Part shown: positions 28,664-37,337 of the stretch, piece after piece
How the letters are laid out: the number at the start of each line of letters is the position of its first letter
How positions within the stretch are numbered: position 1 is the stretch's first letter
Source: Saccharopolyspora elongata
GTDB lineage: Bacteria; Actinomycetota; Actinomycetes; Mycobacteriales; Pseudonocardiaceae
Assembly: GCF_004348985.1 (NCBI RefSeq)
Contig: NZ_SMKW01000035.1
Location: 1 to 64,000, forward strand
DNA length: 64,000 nt
Direction of reading: 5' to 3'
The notes under the pieces: model-generated
The model's database searches: none
Told to the model about the DNA's origin: nothing
What the model saw: the letters and a program-made list of their open reading frames with translations, nothing else
Program-made: the position numbers and the translations under genes

Positions 28664-29388
28664 CCGGAGAGGTCGTCGGACCGGCCCGCGGCGAGCCGGG
28701 ACCACTGCGCCGTGGGCCGACCGTCGGTCCGGAACTGCTCGCCGGCGGTCGCGTAGGGCTGCGGCCAGCCCTCCGGCGAGTCCTCCCAGGTCTCCTGCCT
28801 GCCGTAGGTGGTGAGGTCGAGCAGGTGGTAGCTGGTGGCGCCGGCCTCGACGCCGCGGCTGGTCGTCCAGTACGTCTCGAACACCCTGTCGCCGTCGCGC
28901 AGGTAGCAGAGGTAGCCGCCGAAGCCGCGCCCGGCGAGCAACGCGTCCCCGGAGTCGCGGGCCGAGTACCAGGGCATCTCCCAGCCCATGAAGTCCCGGT
29001 ACCGGGCGCTCTCGTCGTACGGGCCCTGGCAGAACGTCGCGTAGGTGACGTCGCGGCTGTGCAGGTAGGACAGCTCTCGGGCGTGCCCGGTGAAGAACGT
29101 GCAGCCCTCGCACTGCTCGGCGGCGGGTTTGCCGTCGTGCCACATGTGCAGGTAGACGATCAGTTGCCGGCGTCCCTCGAACACGTCGACCAGGGGCACC
29201 TCGCCCTGCGCTCCGACCAGCGGGATCTGCGCGTCCACCTCGACCATCGGCAGCCGCCGCCGGGCGGCCGCGATCGCGTCGCCCTCGCGGGTGTGCGCCT
29301 TCTCGCGGACCAGCAACCGGTCGAGCTCCGCCTGCCAGGAAGCCCGGTCGACGATGTGGGGCAACGGGTGCGTGCTGTTCGCTTCCAT
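28660..29388 (-). CDS. DUF899 thioredoxin-like protein
   Basis: A 242-residue protein from ATG 29388 (GAGGG 6 nt upstream; 40 earlier in-frame residues rejected). The family pattern is clear: RRRLPMVEVD near the start, LIVYLHMWH, then EGCTFFTGHARELSYLHSRD and FMGWEMPWYSA. DUF899 proteins are predicted thioredoxin-fold oxidoreductases. Here the expected CxxC-like site is EQCEGCTFF. No substrate is known. Confidence 0.88.
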   Translation of the reverse strand: MEANSTHPLPHIVDRASWQAELDRLLVREKAHTREGDAIAAARRRLPMVEVDAQIPLVGAQGEVPLVDVFEGRRQLIVYLHMWHDGKPAAEQCEGCTFFTGHARELSYLHSRDVTYATFCQGPYDESARYRDFMGWEMPWYSARDSGDALLAGRGFGGYLCYLRDGDRVFETYWTTSRGVEAGATSYHLLDLTTYGRQETWEDSPEGWPQPYATAGEQFRTDGRPTAQWSRLAAGRSDDLSG

Positions 29389-29573
29389 CGGTTTCCCTCT
29401 CCGGTCGCGCATCGGTGGCCTCGGCAGTGATGACCTGCCGGAGGGCCGAAACTCATCGCGCCTTCCGGGGTACCCGCACCCCGCCTTCGCGAAGTCATCT
29501 GCGCACACCTGGGCGACGGGTGGCTTCCGCTGGTGGTGCGCTTCCGCTTGCGGCGCTGGATAACGTGGCAGGT

Positions 29574-30950
29574 ATGAGCGAGCGGATTCCCCGGGACGAG
29601 CCGGCCGGTTCGGCCGATGTCATCGCGCGGCTGCGCGACGAGGGCGTCGAGCTGGTCGAGATGTCCTTTGTGGACAACGCCGGGATCGTGCGGGTGAAAT
29701 CGGTTCCGCTGGAACGGTTGTCGGCCGCGGCCCGGTTCGGCGTCGGGGCCTCGCCGTGCTTCGAGACGTTCAGCTTCGACGATGTGATGGTGCCGGGCCG
29801 CTACCTCGGCGGGCCGGACGGCGACCTGCGGCTGGTGCCGGACCTCGGGCGGTTGGTGCGCCTGGCGGCGCTGCCGGGCTGGGCGTGGGCGCCCGCCGAC
29901 AAGTTCGGCCAGGACGGCCAGCGGTTCGTCGCCTGCCAGCGCGCGTTCGCCGCGCGCCAGGCGCAGGCCGCCGCCGACGCGGGGCTGACCGTCCGCACCG
30001 CCTTCGAACACGAATGGGCGTTGGGGGAGTCCGGCACCGACGAGTTCGTCCCGGCGTTCACCGGCCCCGCCTACGGCCAGGTGCGGCTGGAGGCGACGGC
30101 GGACTACGCGCTCGAACTCGTCTCCGCGCTGCGCGAGCAGGGGCTCGAAGTGCAGCAGTTCCACCCCGAATACGCGCTCGGGCAGGTCGAACTGTCGGTG
30201 GCCGCGAAGGATCCGCTCGGCGCGGCCGACGATGCCCTGCTGGTGCGGCACACCGTGCGTGCGGTCTCGCGCCGCCACGGCTGGCGGGCCAGCTTCGCGC
30301 CCTGCCTCGTGCCCGGTGGCGCGGGCTCAGGCGGGCACCTGCACCTGTCCGTGCACGACTCGGACGGCAACCTCTTCGCGGGCGGCTCGGGACGCTATGG
30401 CTTGCAGCCCGTCGGCGAAGCGTTCCTGGCCGGTGTGTTGCGAGAACTTCCCGCGCTGCAAGCGATCGGCGGCGGCAACCCGGCGAGCTTCCTGCGGCTG
30501 GAGCCGTCCCGGTGGGCCGGGGTGTGGCAGGTGTGGGGCCGGGAGGCGCGGGAGGCGGCGATGCGGCTGATCACCGGCACGATCGGCACCGAGCGGTGGG
30601 CCGCCAACGCCGAGGTGAAGTGCTTCGACGCCACCGCGAATCCGTACCTGGCGGTCGGCGCGGTGCTGGCGGCGGGCCTCGCGGGCGTGCGCGAGGAGCT
30701 GCGGCTGCCCGCGGAGATCACCGGCGACCCGGCGGCGCTGACCGACGACGAGCGCGCGGCGGCGGGAATCCACCGCCTGCCGACGAACGCGGCCGAGGCG
30801 GCTGATGCATTGGAGTCCTCCGACGTGCTGGCCGAAGCCCTGGGCAAGGAACTGCACGACGCGATGCTCACGGTTCGCCGAGCGGAAGCGCAACGATGCG
30901 CGGACGCCACGCCCGAGCAGCTCGCCGCCCGCACCCGCTGGTGCTGGTGA
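29574..30950 (+). CDS. Glutamine synthetase-family ligase (gamma-glutamyl-amine ligase type)
   Basis: A 458-residue GS-fold protein from ATG 29574. The N-terminal beta-grasp lies in the first 110 residues. The catalytic domain holds the metal/glutamate pockets: TAFEHEWAL, EYALGQVELSV, GSGGHLHLSVHD and the ATP/phosphate region NPASFLRLEPSRWAG. It departs from GlnA (no adenylylation-loop tyrosine that I can see), so ligation of glutamate to an amine or other acid is more likely than ammonia assimilation. A second, shorter GS-like protein is at 54414-55691. It is divergent from DUF899 and ends 9 bp before a strong terminator. Confidence 0.88.
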   Translation: MSERIPRDEPAGSADVIARLRDEGVELVEMSFVDNAGIVRVKSVPLERLSAAARFGVGASPCFETFSFDDVMVPGRYLGGPDGDLRLVPDLGRLVRLAALPGWAWAPADKFGQDGQRFVACQRAFAARQAQAAADAGLTVRTAFEHEWALGESGTDEFVPAFTGPAYGQVRLEATADYALELVSALREQGLEVQQFHPEYALGQVELSVAAKDPLGAADDALLVRHTVRAVSRRHGWRASFAPCLVPGGAGSGGHLHLSVHDSDGNLFAGGSGRYGLQPVGEAFLAGVLRELPALQAIGGGNPASFLRLEPSRWAGVWQVWGREAREAAMRLITGTIGTERWAANAEVKCFDATANPYLAVGAVLAAGLAGVREELRLPAEITGDPAALTDDERAAAGIHRLPTNAAEAADALESSDVLAEALGKELHDAMLTVRRAEAQRCADATPEQLAARTRWCW

Positions 30951-30958
30951 TCGGGTCG

Positions 30959-31008
30959 TCCGCAATTTCCATTGAAATCGAAGGTTCGATTTCAATGGAA
31001 ATTGCGGA
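30959..31008. terminator. Perfect 24-bp AT-rich palindrome downstream of the GS-like gene
   Basis: Arms 30959-30982 and 30985-31008 are fully complementary around GG; each contains TTTCCATTGAAATCG. It starts 9 bp after the GS-like stop. A relative with an inverted core is at 45989-46036, so this is a recurring terminator type in this genome. Confidence 0.8.
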
Positions 31009-31069
31009 CAACGGGTGGTGTGTGCGTTCTGCGAGGGAGTTGTGAGCGCGTCCGGGCAGGGTTGCCCGC

Positions 31070-31924
31070 ATGAAGATCGTCAACACTCATCAGGCGGAAG
31101 CCTGGAACGGCTACGAAGGCACGCACTGGGCGGAGAACCAGGAGCGGTACGAAGTGATGGTCGGCGGGCTCGGCGGCCGCAACGACGTCCAGCTGTTCGA
31201 GGCGGCGGGCATCGAGAGCGACCATCACGTGCTCGACATCGGGTGCGGCAACGGGCAGACGACCCGGATCGCCGCGCGCCTGGCGGCCGGCGGGCACGCC
31301 CTCGGCGTCGACCTGTCCGGGCCGATGCTCGAACGAGCCCGGCGCACGGCCGCGGCCGAAGGCATCGGCAACGTGACGTTCGAGCAGGGCGACGCGCAGG
31401 TCCACGACTTCCCGGCCGACCGGTTCGACGTGGCCATCAGTCGCGGCGGGATCATGTACTTCGCCGATCCGGTGACCGCGTTCGCCAACATCGGCGCGGC
31501 GCTGAAGCCGTCCGGGCGGCTGGTCTTCGGGTGCGGCCGGGACGCCTCCGACGCCGACTTCAGCGCCGTGTGGGCGGCGATCGGTGCGCACGTCGCCCTG
31601 CCCGATCCGGCCGAGGACACCGCGCCAGGGCCGGCCACGTTCACCGACCCCGGGCGCATCCGCGAGGTCCTGACCGGGGCCGGCTTCGCGGACGTCGTCC
31701 TCCGGGAAGTCGAGTCCGAGATGGTGCTGGGCGAGAACGCGGCCGACGCCGCCGAGTTCATCTTCGGCTGGGGCCCGATGCGGTTCTGGATGTCCGATGC
31801 CGACGACGCGTCCGTCGGCCGGGCGCGCGAGGAAGCCACCGCCGCGCTGCGGACCCTGGAGCGAGGTGGCTCCGTCGTGGCGAAGTCCTCCGGATGGTTG
31901 GTCACGGCCACCTGGCGCGGATGA
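31070..31924 (+). CDS. Class I SAM methyltransferase, AWNGYEG paralogue 1
   Basis: A 284-residue methyltransferase. The leader NTHQAEAWNGYEGTHWAENQ is shared with the two tandem paralogues at 43604 and 44452. Motif I is VLDIGCGNGQTTR, motif II LGVDLSGPML, and the post-I block FEQGDAQVHDF...FDVAISRGG is nearly identical in all three. The C-terminal lobe (PGRIREVLTGAGFADV) follows. UbiE-like substrate unknown. It is separate from the paralogue pair by 12 kb. Confidence 0.9.
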   Translation: MKIVNTHQAEAWNGYEGTHWAENQERYEVMVGGLGGRNDVQLFEAAGIESDHHVLDIGCGNGQTTRIAARLAAGGHALGVDLSGPMLERARRTAAAEGIGNVTFEQGDAQVHDFPADRFDVAISRGGIMYFADPVTAFANIGAALKPSGRLVFGCGRDASDADFSAVWAAIGAHVALPDPAEDTAPGPATFTDPGRIREVLTGAGFADVVLREVESEMVLGENAADAAEFIFGWGPMRFWMSDADDASVGRAREEATAALRTLERGGSVVAKSSGWLVTATWRG

Positions 31925-32035
31925 GCGCGTAGTGCCCGGGGCCGCTGACGATCTCATGTGGAGAGTCCTCGGCCGCGTCGCCCGAGCACGGCGCGCAAGT
32001 ATGCTCGCTGTGCCGGGCGAGCAGGGGAGGCGGCG

Positions 32036-33229
32036 ATGGCTGAGGTGACCAATCCACCTGCTCGCAACACGCGTCCCCGCAATCGCCGGGCGTTGATCAC
32101 CGCGGCCGCCGCGGACCTGTTCTACCGGCTCGGCTACGCGCGGGTCGGGATGAGCGACATCGCCGAGGCGGTCGGGGTCGGCTCGTCGGCGCTGTACCGG
32201 CACTTCGCGGGCAAGCAGCAGCTGCTGACCCGGGTCGTCCTCGACGAGCTCCAGCCGTTCAACGCGATCGCCGCGCAGGTGGCCGACCGGGACCTGGACG
32301 ACGTGGTCGCACAGCTCGCCGCCGCCGCGCTGGACCACCGCCAGCTCGGCGTGCTCTGGCAGCGCGAAGCCCGGCACCTGCCCGAGGAGCAGCGCGATGT
32401 GCTGCGCGAGGAGCTGCGCGGTGTGGCCACCGGGCTGGCCGAGGTGGCGCGCGCCTTCCGGCCCGAGCTGACCGGCGAGGACGCCCGGTTCCGCGCCTGG
32501 TGCATGTTCAGCGTCCTGACCAGTCCGTCTTACCACCAGGTGGACCTGCCGCGGCGCCAGTTCGAGCAGCTGCTGCGTGCCATGGTGGTCGTCATCGGGA
32601 CCCAGCCGCCGCAGCGGTTCGCCGACCACCACGAGCCCGATGCCGACCAGCGGGCCGCGCTGTTCGCCGGGCGCGCCTCCCGGCGGCGGCTGCTGCTGGC
32701 CGCGGCGATGCGGCTGTTCTCCGACGCCGGTTACACCGAGGTGACCACCGAGGACGTCGGCGCGGCGGCCGGCATCGCCGGGCCCAGCCTGTACAACTAC
32801 TTCGCCAGCAAGCAGGAGCTGCTCGGCGCCGTGATCACCCGCGGCAACGCGTGGCTGGAGGTCGAGCTCGAACGGACCCTGGCCAGCACGCCGGCCGCCG
32901 ACGACGCGCTGCGCGAGCTGCTGAGCTCCTACATCGGCTTCGCCTTCGACCACGGCCGGTTCATCGACATCCTGGTCAGCGAGGTCAACCACCTGCCGGA
33001 CGCGGAACGGCACCGGGCGCGGCAGACCCAGCACGCCTACGTGGCCGAGTGGGTCGGGCTGCTGTGCGAGGCGCGGCCGGGGCTCGACCCGGTGCGCGCC
33101 CGGATCCTGGTGCAGGCGGCGTTGACGGTCGCCAACGACATGGTGCGCACCGGCTCGGTGCGCGACGTCGAAGCGCTGTTGCGGATCGGCTCGGCGCTGA
33201 TGCTGGACACGCCCGTCGAGCCCGTGTGA
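32036..33229 (+). CDS. Two-headed TetR-family regulator
   Basis: A 397-residue protein from ATG 32036 (GGGGAGG upstream) made of two TetR units in tandem. The first DNA-binding domain is at about residues 15-60 (AAADLFYRLGYARVGMSDIA, then SSALYRHFAGKQQLL). The second is at about 217-262 (AAMRLFSDAGYTEVTTEDVG, then GPSLYNYFASKQELL). Each is followed by its own helical ligand domain. Usual TetR proteins are about 200 residues and dimerise; this one is a covalent pair. It lies just upstream of the acyl-CoA carboxylase genes, which are its likely target. Confidence 0.9.
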   Translation: MAEVTNPPARNTRPRNRRALITAAAADLFYRLGYARVGMSDIAEAVGVGSSALYRHFAGKQQLLTRVVLDELQPFNAIAAQVADRDLDDVVAQLAAAALDHRQLGVLWQREARHLPEEQRDVLREELRGVATGLAEVARAFRPELTGEDARFRAWCMFSVLTSPSYHQVDLPRRQFEQLLRAMVVVIGTQPPQRFADHHEPDADQRAALFAGRASRRRLLLAAAMRLFSDAGYTEVTTEDVGAAAGIAGPSLYNYFASKQELLGAVITRGNAWLEVELERTLASTPAADDALRELLSSYIGFAFDHGRFIDILVSEVNHLPDAERHRARQTQHAYVAEWVGLLCEARPGLDPVRARILVQAALTVANDMVRTGSVRDVEALLRIGSALMLDTPVEPV

Positions 33230-33333
33230 CCGGCCGCCGGATGACTACTACTAGATATTCACTTAAGCATCATCCCCGCAGGAGAATGCTTGATTGGCTG
33301 GCCTGGTTGAACTAGGGGCAGCTCACTTCGAAA

Positions 33334-33363
33334 TTGACTTCGGCCGTCGCGCCGCATTAGGCT
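33334..33363 (+). promoter_or_regulatory. Candidate promoter of the acyl-CoA carboxylase operon
   Basis: TTGACT (33334-33339), an 18-bp spacer and TAGGCT (33358-33363), a good actinomycete sigma-70-type pair. It gives a leader of about 150 nt. A small AAGCAT/ATGCTT hairpin (33265-33291) lies upstream. The 33230-33522 gap holds no gene. Confidence 0.55.
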
Positions 33364-33522
33364 CCGCGTTGACCAGGTCTGCCAGCACGCACGCCGCGCC
33401 CGGCCTTGGGGTGACGAACCGGCCGCCACGCGCCGAGGCGCGTCACCGGGTTCCGGGCCTGGAACGTCGCGAGCGGGCGGCAGACACTGGAGCCGAGCAG
33501 GTAACGAGGACAGGTTGGTTGC

Positions 33523-35175
33523 ATGAGCAGCGCGACGGAGCCGGTCGGTCAGCCGCCGGTGGACGTGCCGGACATCCACACGACCGCCGGCAAGCTGGCG
33601 GATCTGTACCGGCGGAATGACGAGGCGGTGCACGCCGGCTCGGCGCGCGCGGTGGCCAAGCAGCACGCGAAGGGCAAGAACACCGCCCGTGAGCGCATCG
33701 ACATGCTGCTGGACCCGGGTTCGTTCGTGGAGATCGACGAGCACGCGCGGCACCGCTCCACGAACTTCGGCATGGACGCGAACCGCCCCTACGGCGACGG
33801 CGTGGTGACCGGCTACGGCACCGTCGACGGCCGCAAGGTGTGCGTGTTCTCCCAGGACTTCACCGTCTTCGGCGGTTCGCTGGGCGAGGTGTTCGGCGAG
33901 AAGATCGTCAAGGTCATGGACCTGGCGCTGAAGACCGGCTGCCCGCTGATCGGCATCAACGACTCCGGCGGCGCGCGCATCCAGGAGGGCGTCGCGGCGC
34001 TGGGCCTGTACGCCGAGATCTTCAAGCGCAACACCCACGCCTCCGGCGTGATCCCGCAGATCTCGCTGATCATGGGCCCGTGCGCGGGCGGCGCGGTGTA
34101 CTCGCCGGCGATCACCGACTTCACGGTGATGGTCGACCAGACCTCGCACATGTTCATCACCGGCCCCGACGTCATCAAGACGGTCACCGGCGAGGACGTG
34201 ACCTTCGAGGAGCTCGGCGGCGCGCGAACCCACAACTCGCGCTCCGGCAACGCGCACTACCTGGCCACTGACGAGGCGGACGCCATCGCCTACGTCAAGG
34301 AGCTGCTGTCGTTCCTGCCCAGCAACAACCTGGCCGAGGCGCCGGTGTTCGACGGTCCAGAGAATGACGCCGTCACGGGCTCCGTTTCGATTTTGGAGTC
34401 GATCACGGACGCCGACCGCGAGTTGGACGCGCTGGTCCCGGACTCGCCGAACCAGCCCTACGACATGCTCGAGGTCATCTCCCGCGTCGTCGACGACGAG
34501 GAGTTCCTGGAGGTCGGGGCGCTGTTCGCGCCGAACATCATCACCGGCTACGGGCGCATCGAGGGCCACCCGGTGGGCGTGGTCGCCAACCAGCCCACCC
34601 AGTTCGCCGGCACCCTGGACATCGACGCCAGCGAGAAGGCCGCGCGGTTCGTCCGCACCTGCGACGCCTTCAACATCCCGGTGCTGACCTTCGTGGACGT
34701 GCCGGGCTTCCTGCCGGGCACCGACCAGGAGTGGAACGGCATCATCCGGCGCGGCGCAAAGCTGCTGTACGCCTACGCCGAGGCCACCGTCCCGCTGGTC
34801 ACCGTGATCACCCGCAAGGCCTACGGCGGCGCCTACGACGTGATGGGCTCCAAGCACCTGGGCGCGGACGTCAACCTGGCGTGGCCGACCGCGCAGATCG
34901 CGGTCATGGGCGCGCAGGGCGCGGTGAACATCCTCTACCGGCGGCAGCTCGCCGAAGCGGCCGAGAACGGCGAGGACGTCGAGGCCACGCGGGCGCAGCT
35001 GCAGCAGGAGTACGAGGACACCCTCTGCAACCCGTACGTGGCCGCCGAACGCGGCTACGTCGACTCGGTGATCCCGCCGTCTTACACCCGCGGGTACGTG
35101 GCGCGGTCGCTGCGGATGCTGCGCGACAAGCGCGCCAGCCTGCCCGCGAAGAAGCACGGCAACATCCCGCTGTGA
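33523..35175 (+). CDS. Acyl-CoA carboxylase beta subunit (carboxyltransferase)
   Basis: A 550-residue biotin-dependent carboxyltransferase close to actinobacterial PccB/AccD5. The N-domain carries [17 protein letters not shown] (oxyanion and CoA site) and [17 protein letters not shown]. The C-domain holds [15 protein letters not shown] and [19 protein letters not shown]. It moves CO2 from carboxybiotin to acetyl- or propionyl-CoA in the cytoplasm. The operon continues with the epsilon and alpha subunits, the standard actinobacterial arrangement. Acyl preference cannot be assigned from sequence alone. Confidence 0.95.
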   Translation: MSSATEPVGQPPVDVPDIHTTAGKLADLYRRNDEAVHAGSARAVAKQHAKGKNTARERIDMLLDPGSFVEIDEHARHRSTNFGMDANRPYGDGVVTGYGTVDGRKVCVFSQDFTVFGGSLGEVFGEKIVKVMDLALKTGCPLIGINDSGGARIQEGVAALGLYAEIFKRNTHASGVIPQISLIMGPCAGGAVYSPAITDFTVMVDQTSHMFITGPDVIKTVTGEDVTFEELGGARTHNSRSGNAHYLATDEADAIAYVKELLSFLPSNNLAEAPVFDGPENDAVTGSVSILESITDADRELDALVPDSPNQPYDMLEVISRVVDDEEFLEVGALFAPNIITGYGRIEGHPVGVVANQPTQFAGTLDIDASEKAARFVRTCDAFNIPVLTFVDVPGFLPGTDQEWNGIIRRGAKLLYAYAEATVPLVTVITRKAYGGAYDVMGSKHLGADVNLAWPTAQIAVMGAQGAVNILYRRQLAEAAENGEDVEATRAQLQQEYEDTLCNPYVAAERGYVDSVIPPSYTRGYVARSLRMLRDKRASLPAKKHGNIPL

Positions 35176-35203
35176 CGTCGTCCCACCCGCGAGGAGGTGC
35201 CAG

Positions 35204-35452
35204 ATGAGCCAGGACGCGACGCCGGAGGAGCGTCCGGTGCTGCGCATCGTGCGCGGCAATCCCGACGACGCCGAGATCGCCGCGCTGACCGCGGCGCTGA
35301 GCGGCCTGGCCGCCGCGAGCGCCGCGGCCGAGCCGCAGCAGCGGCCGATGTCGCTGTGGGGCGACCGGTCCGCCGCGCTGCGCCACCCGGCGGGCCGCCG
35401 GCCGCTGCGCCCCGGCCCGCACGCTTGGCGCGCGTCGGCCCTCCCGGGCTGA
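35204..35452 (+). CDS. Acyl-CoA carboxylase epsilon subunit
   Basis: An 82-residue protein with the family core VLRIVRGNPDDAEIAALTAA near the start and a C-terminal W-x-x-x-A region rich in proline and arginine. Epsilon subunits bind the beta hexamer and raise activity of actinobacterial acetyl/propionyl-CoA carboxylases. It starts 28 bp after the beta-subunit stop; the sequence GAGGAGGTG is its ribosome site. Confidence 0.9.
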   Translation: MSQDATPEERPVLRIVRGNPDDAEIAALTAALSGLAAASAAAEPQQRPMSLWGDRSAALRHPAGRRPLRPGPHAWRASALPG

Positions 35453-35521
35453 TGTCGTTGCCCGCCAACAAGTTTTCGCCAGCCGTCCGGCGTCGCGCCG
35501 GGAAATGAGGAGTTGACCACT

Positions 35522-37285
35522 GTGGACGTGACGCCGATCAGCAAGGTCCTGATCGCCAACCGCGGTGAGATCGCGGTGCGGGTGATCCGCGCCTGCAAGG
35601 ACGAGGGCATCGCCTCCGTCGCCGTGTACGCCGAGCCGGACGCCTACGCGGTGTTCGTGCGGCTGGCCGACGAGGCCTTCGCGCTGGGCGGTTCGACGCC
35701 CGGTGAGTCGTACCTGAACATCGACAAGATCATCGACGTCGCCAAGCGCGCCGAGGCCGACGCCGTGCACCCCGGCTACGGCTTCCTGTCGGAGAACGCC
35801 GAGTTCGCCCAGGCGGTGCTCGACGCGGGCCTGATCTGGATCGGGCCGTCGCCGCAGGCGATCCGCGACCTCGGCGACAAGGTCACCGCCCGGCACATCG
35901 CGACCCGCGCGGGCGCGCCGCTGGTGCCGGGGACGAAGGACCCGGTCAACGGCGCCGACGAGGTCGTCGCCTTCGCCGAGGAGCACGGGCTGCCGGTGGC
36001 CATCAAGGCCGCGTTCGGCGGCGGCGGCCGGGGCCTGAAGGTCGCCCGGACGCTGGAGGAGATCCCCGAGCTGTACGCCTCGGCGGTGCGCGAGGCCGAG
36101 ACGGCGTTCGGTCGCGGCGAGTGCTTCGTCGAGCGCTACCTGGACCGGCCGCGGCACGTCGAGGCGCAGGTCCTCGCCGACCAGCACGGCAACGTGGTGG
36201 TCGTGGGCACCCGCGACTGCTCGCTGCAGCGGCGGCACCAGAAGCTCGTCGAGGAGGCCCCGGCGCCGTTCCTCAGCGACGACCAGCACCGCACCATCCA
36301 CGAGGCGGCGCGCGCCATCTGCGCCGAGGCCGGCTACTACGGCGCGGGCACCGTGGAGTTCCTGGTGGGCCTGGACGGGACGATCTCGTTCCTGGAGGTC
36401 AACACCCGCTTGCAGGTGGAGCACCCGGTGTCGGAGGAGACCACGGGCCTGGACCTGGTGCGCGAGCAGTTCCGCATCGCCGCCGGTGAGAAGCTGCGGA
36501 TCACGGCCGACCCCGAGCCGCGCGGCCACTCCATCGAGTTCCGGATCAACGGCGAGGACGCGGGACGCAACTTCCTGCCCGCGCCGGGCACCGTGACCCG
36601 CTTCGTCGCGCCGCACGGCCCGGGCGTCCGGGTGGACGCCGGGGTCGAGTCGGGCAGCGTGATCGGCGGCCAGTTCGACTCGCTACTGGCGAAGGTGATC
36701 GTCACCGGCGCGGACCGGCAGCAGGCGCTGGAGCGCTCGCGGCGGGTGCTGGACGAGATGGTCGTGGAGGGCATGGCCACGGTGCTGCCGTTCCACCGCG
36801 AGATCGTCCGCGACCCGGCGTTCGTCGGGGCCGACGGCTTCACCGTGCACACCCGGTGGATCGAGACGGAGTTCGACAACAACATCGAGCCGTTCACCGG
36901 CGGCGTCGAGGCGGAGGAGCCGGAGGCGCGGCAGACGATCACCGTCGAGGTCGGCGGACGCCGCCTGGAGGTCTCGCTGCCTGCGGAGCTCGCGGTCTCG
37001 TCGGCGTCCCCGGCGGCGAAGGCGAAGCCGCGCAAGCGTTCCGCGGGCAAAGCCGGTGCGGCGGTGTCCGGCGACGCCGTGATCGCGCCGATGCAGGGCA
37101 CGATCGTGAAGGTCGCGGTGGCCGACGGCCAGGAGGTCGCGGCGGGCGACCTGATCGCGGTGCTGGAAGCGATGAAGATGGAGAACCCGGTGACGGCCCA
37201 CAAGGCGGGCACTGTGACGGGCCTGTCGGCGCAGCCGGGCGACTCGGTGTCCCAGGGCACCACGCTCTGCGAGCTGAAGGAGTAA
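35522..37285 (+). CDS. Acyl-CoA carboxylase alpha subunit (biotin carboxylase and BCCP)
   Basis: A 587-residue protein from GTG 35522 (GAGGAG 9 nt upstream; the TTG at 35513 directly touches that site and is less likely). Biotin carboxylase domains are at 1-450: [15 protein letters not shown], the ATP-grasp loop [13 protein letters not shown], and [18 protein letters not shown]. An alanine/lysine-rich linker at about 490-510 leads to the biotinyl domain, with EAMKMENPV as biotin attachment site. It carboxylates biotin using ATP and bicarbonate, then hands over to the beta subunit. Confidence 0.95.
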   Translation: MDVTPISKVLIANRGEIAVRVIRACKDEGIASVAVYAEPDAYAVFVRLADEAFALGGSTPGESYLNIDKIIDVAKRAEADAVHPGYGFLSENAEFAQAVLDAGLIWIGPSPQAIRDLGDKVTARHIATRAGAPLVPGTKDPVNGADEVVAFAEEHGLPVAIKAAFGGGGRGLKVARTLEEIPELYASAVREAETAFGRGECFVERYLDRPRHVEAQVLADQHGNVVVVGTRDCSLQRRHQKLVEEAPAPFLSDDQHRTIHEAARAICAEAGYYGAGTVEFLVGLDGTISFLEVNTRLQVEHPVSEETTGLDLVREQFRIAAGEKLRITADPEPRGHSIEFRINGEDAGRNFLPAPGTVTRFVAPHGPGVRVDAGVESGSVIGGQFDSLLAKVIVTGADRQQALERSRRVLDEMVVEGMATVLPFHREIVRDPAFVGADGFTVHTRWIETEFDNNIEPFTGGVEAEEPEARQTITVEVGGRRLEVSLPAELAVSSASPAAKAKPRKRSAGKAGAAVSGDAVIAPMQGTIVKVAVADGQEVAAGDLIAVLEAMKMENPVTAHKAGTVTGLSAQPGDSVSQGTTLCELKE

Positions 37286-37294
37286 CCTGACAGC

Positions 37295-37337
37295 GCGGAG
37301 GGGCCCCTGACCGAGGTTCGGTCAGGGGCCCCTCCGC
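37295..37337. terminator. Strong bidirectional terminator
   Basis: Perfect 20-bp stem (37295-37314 with 37318-37337) around GGT. It lies between the carboxylase alpha stop and the convergent CocE-type gene; the right arm reaches the first base of the latter's stop codon. Confidence 0.85.
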
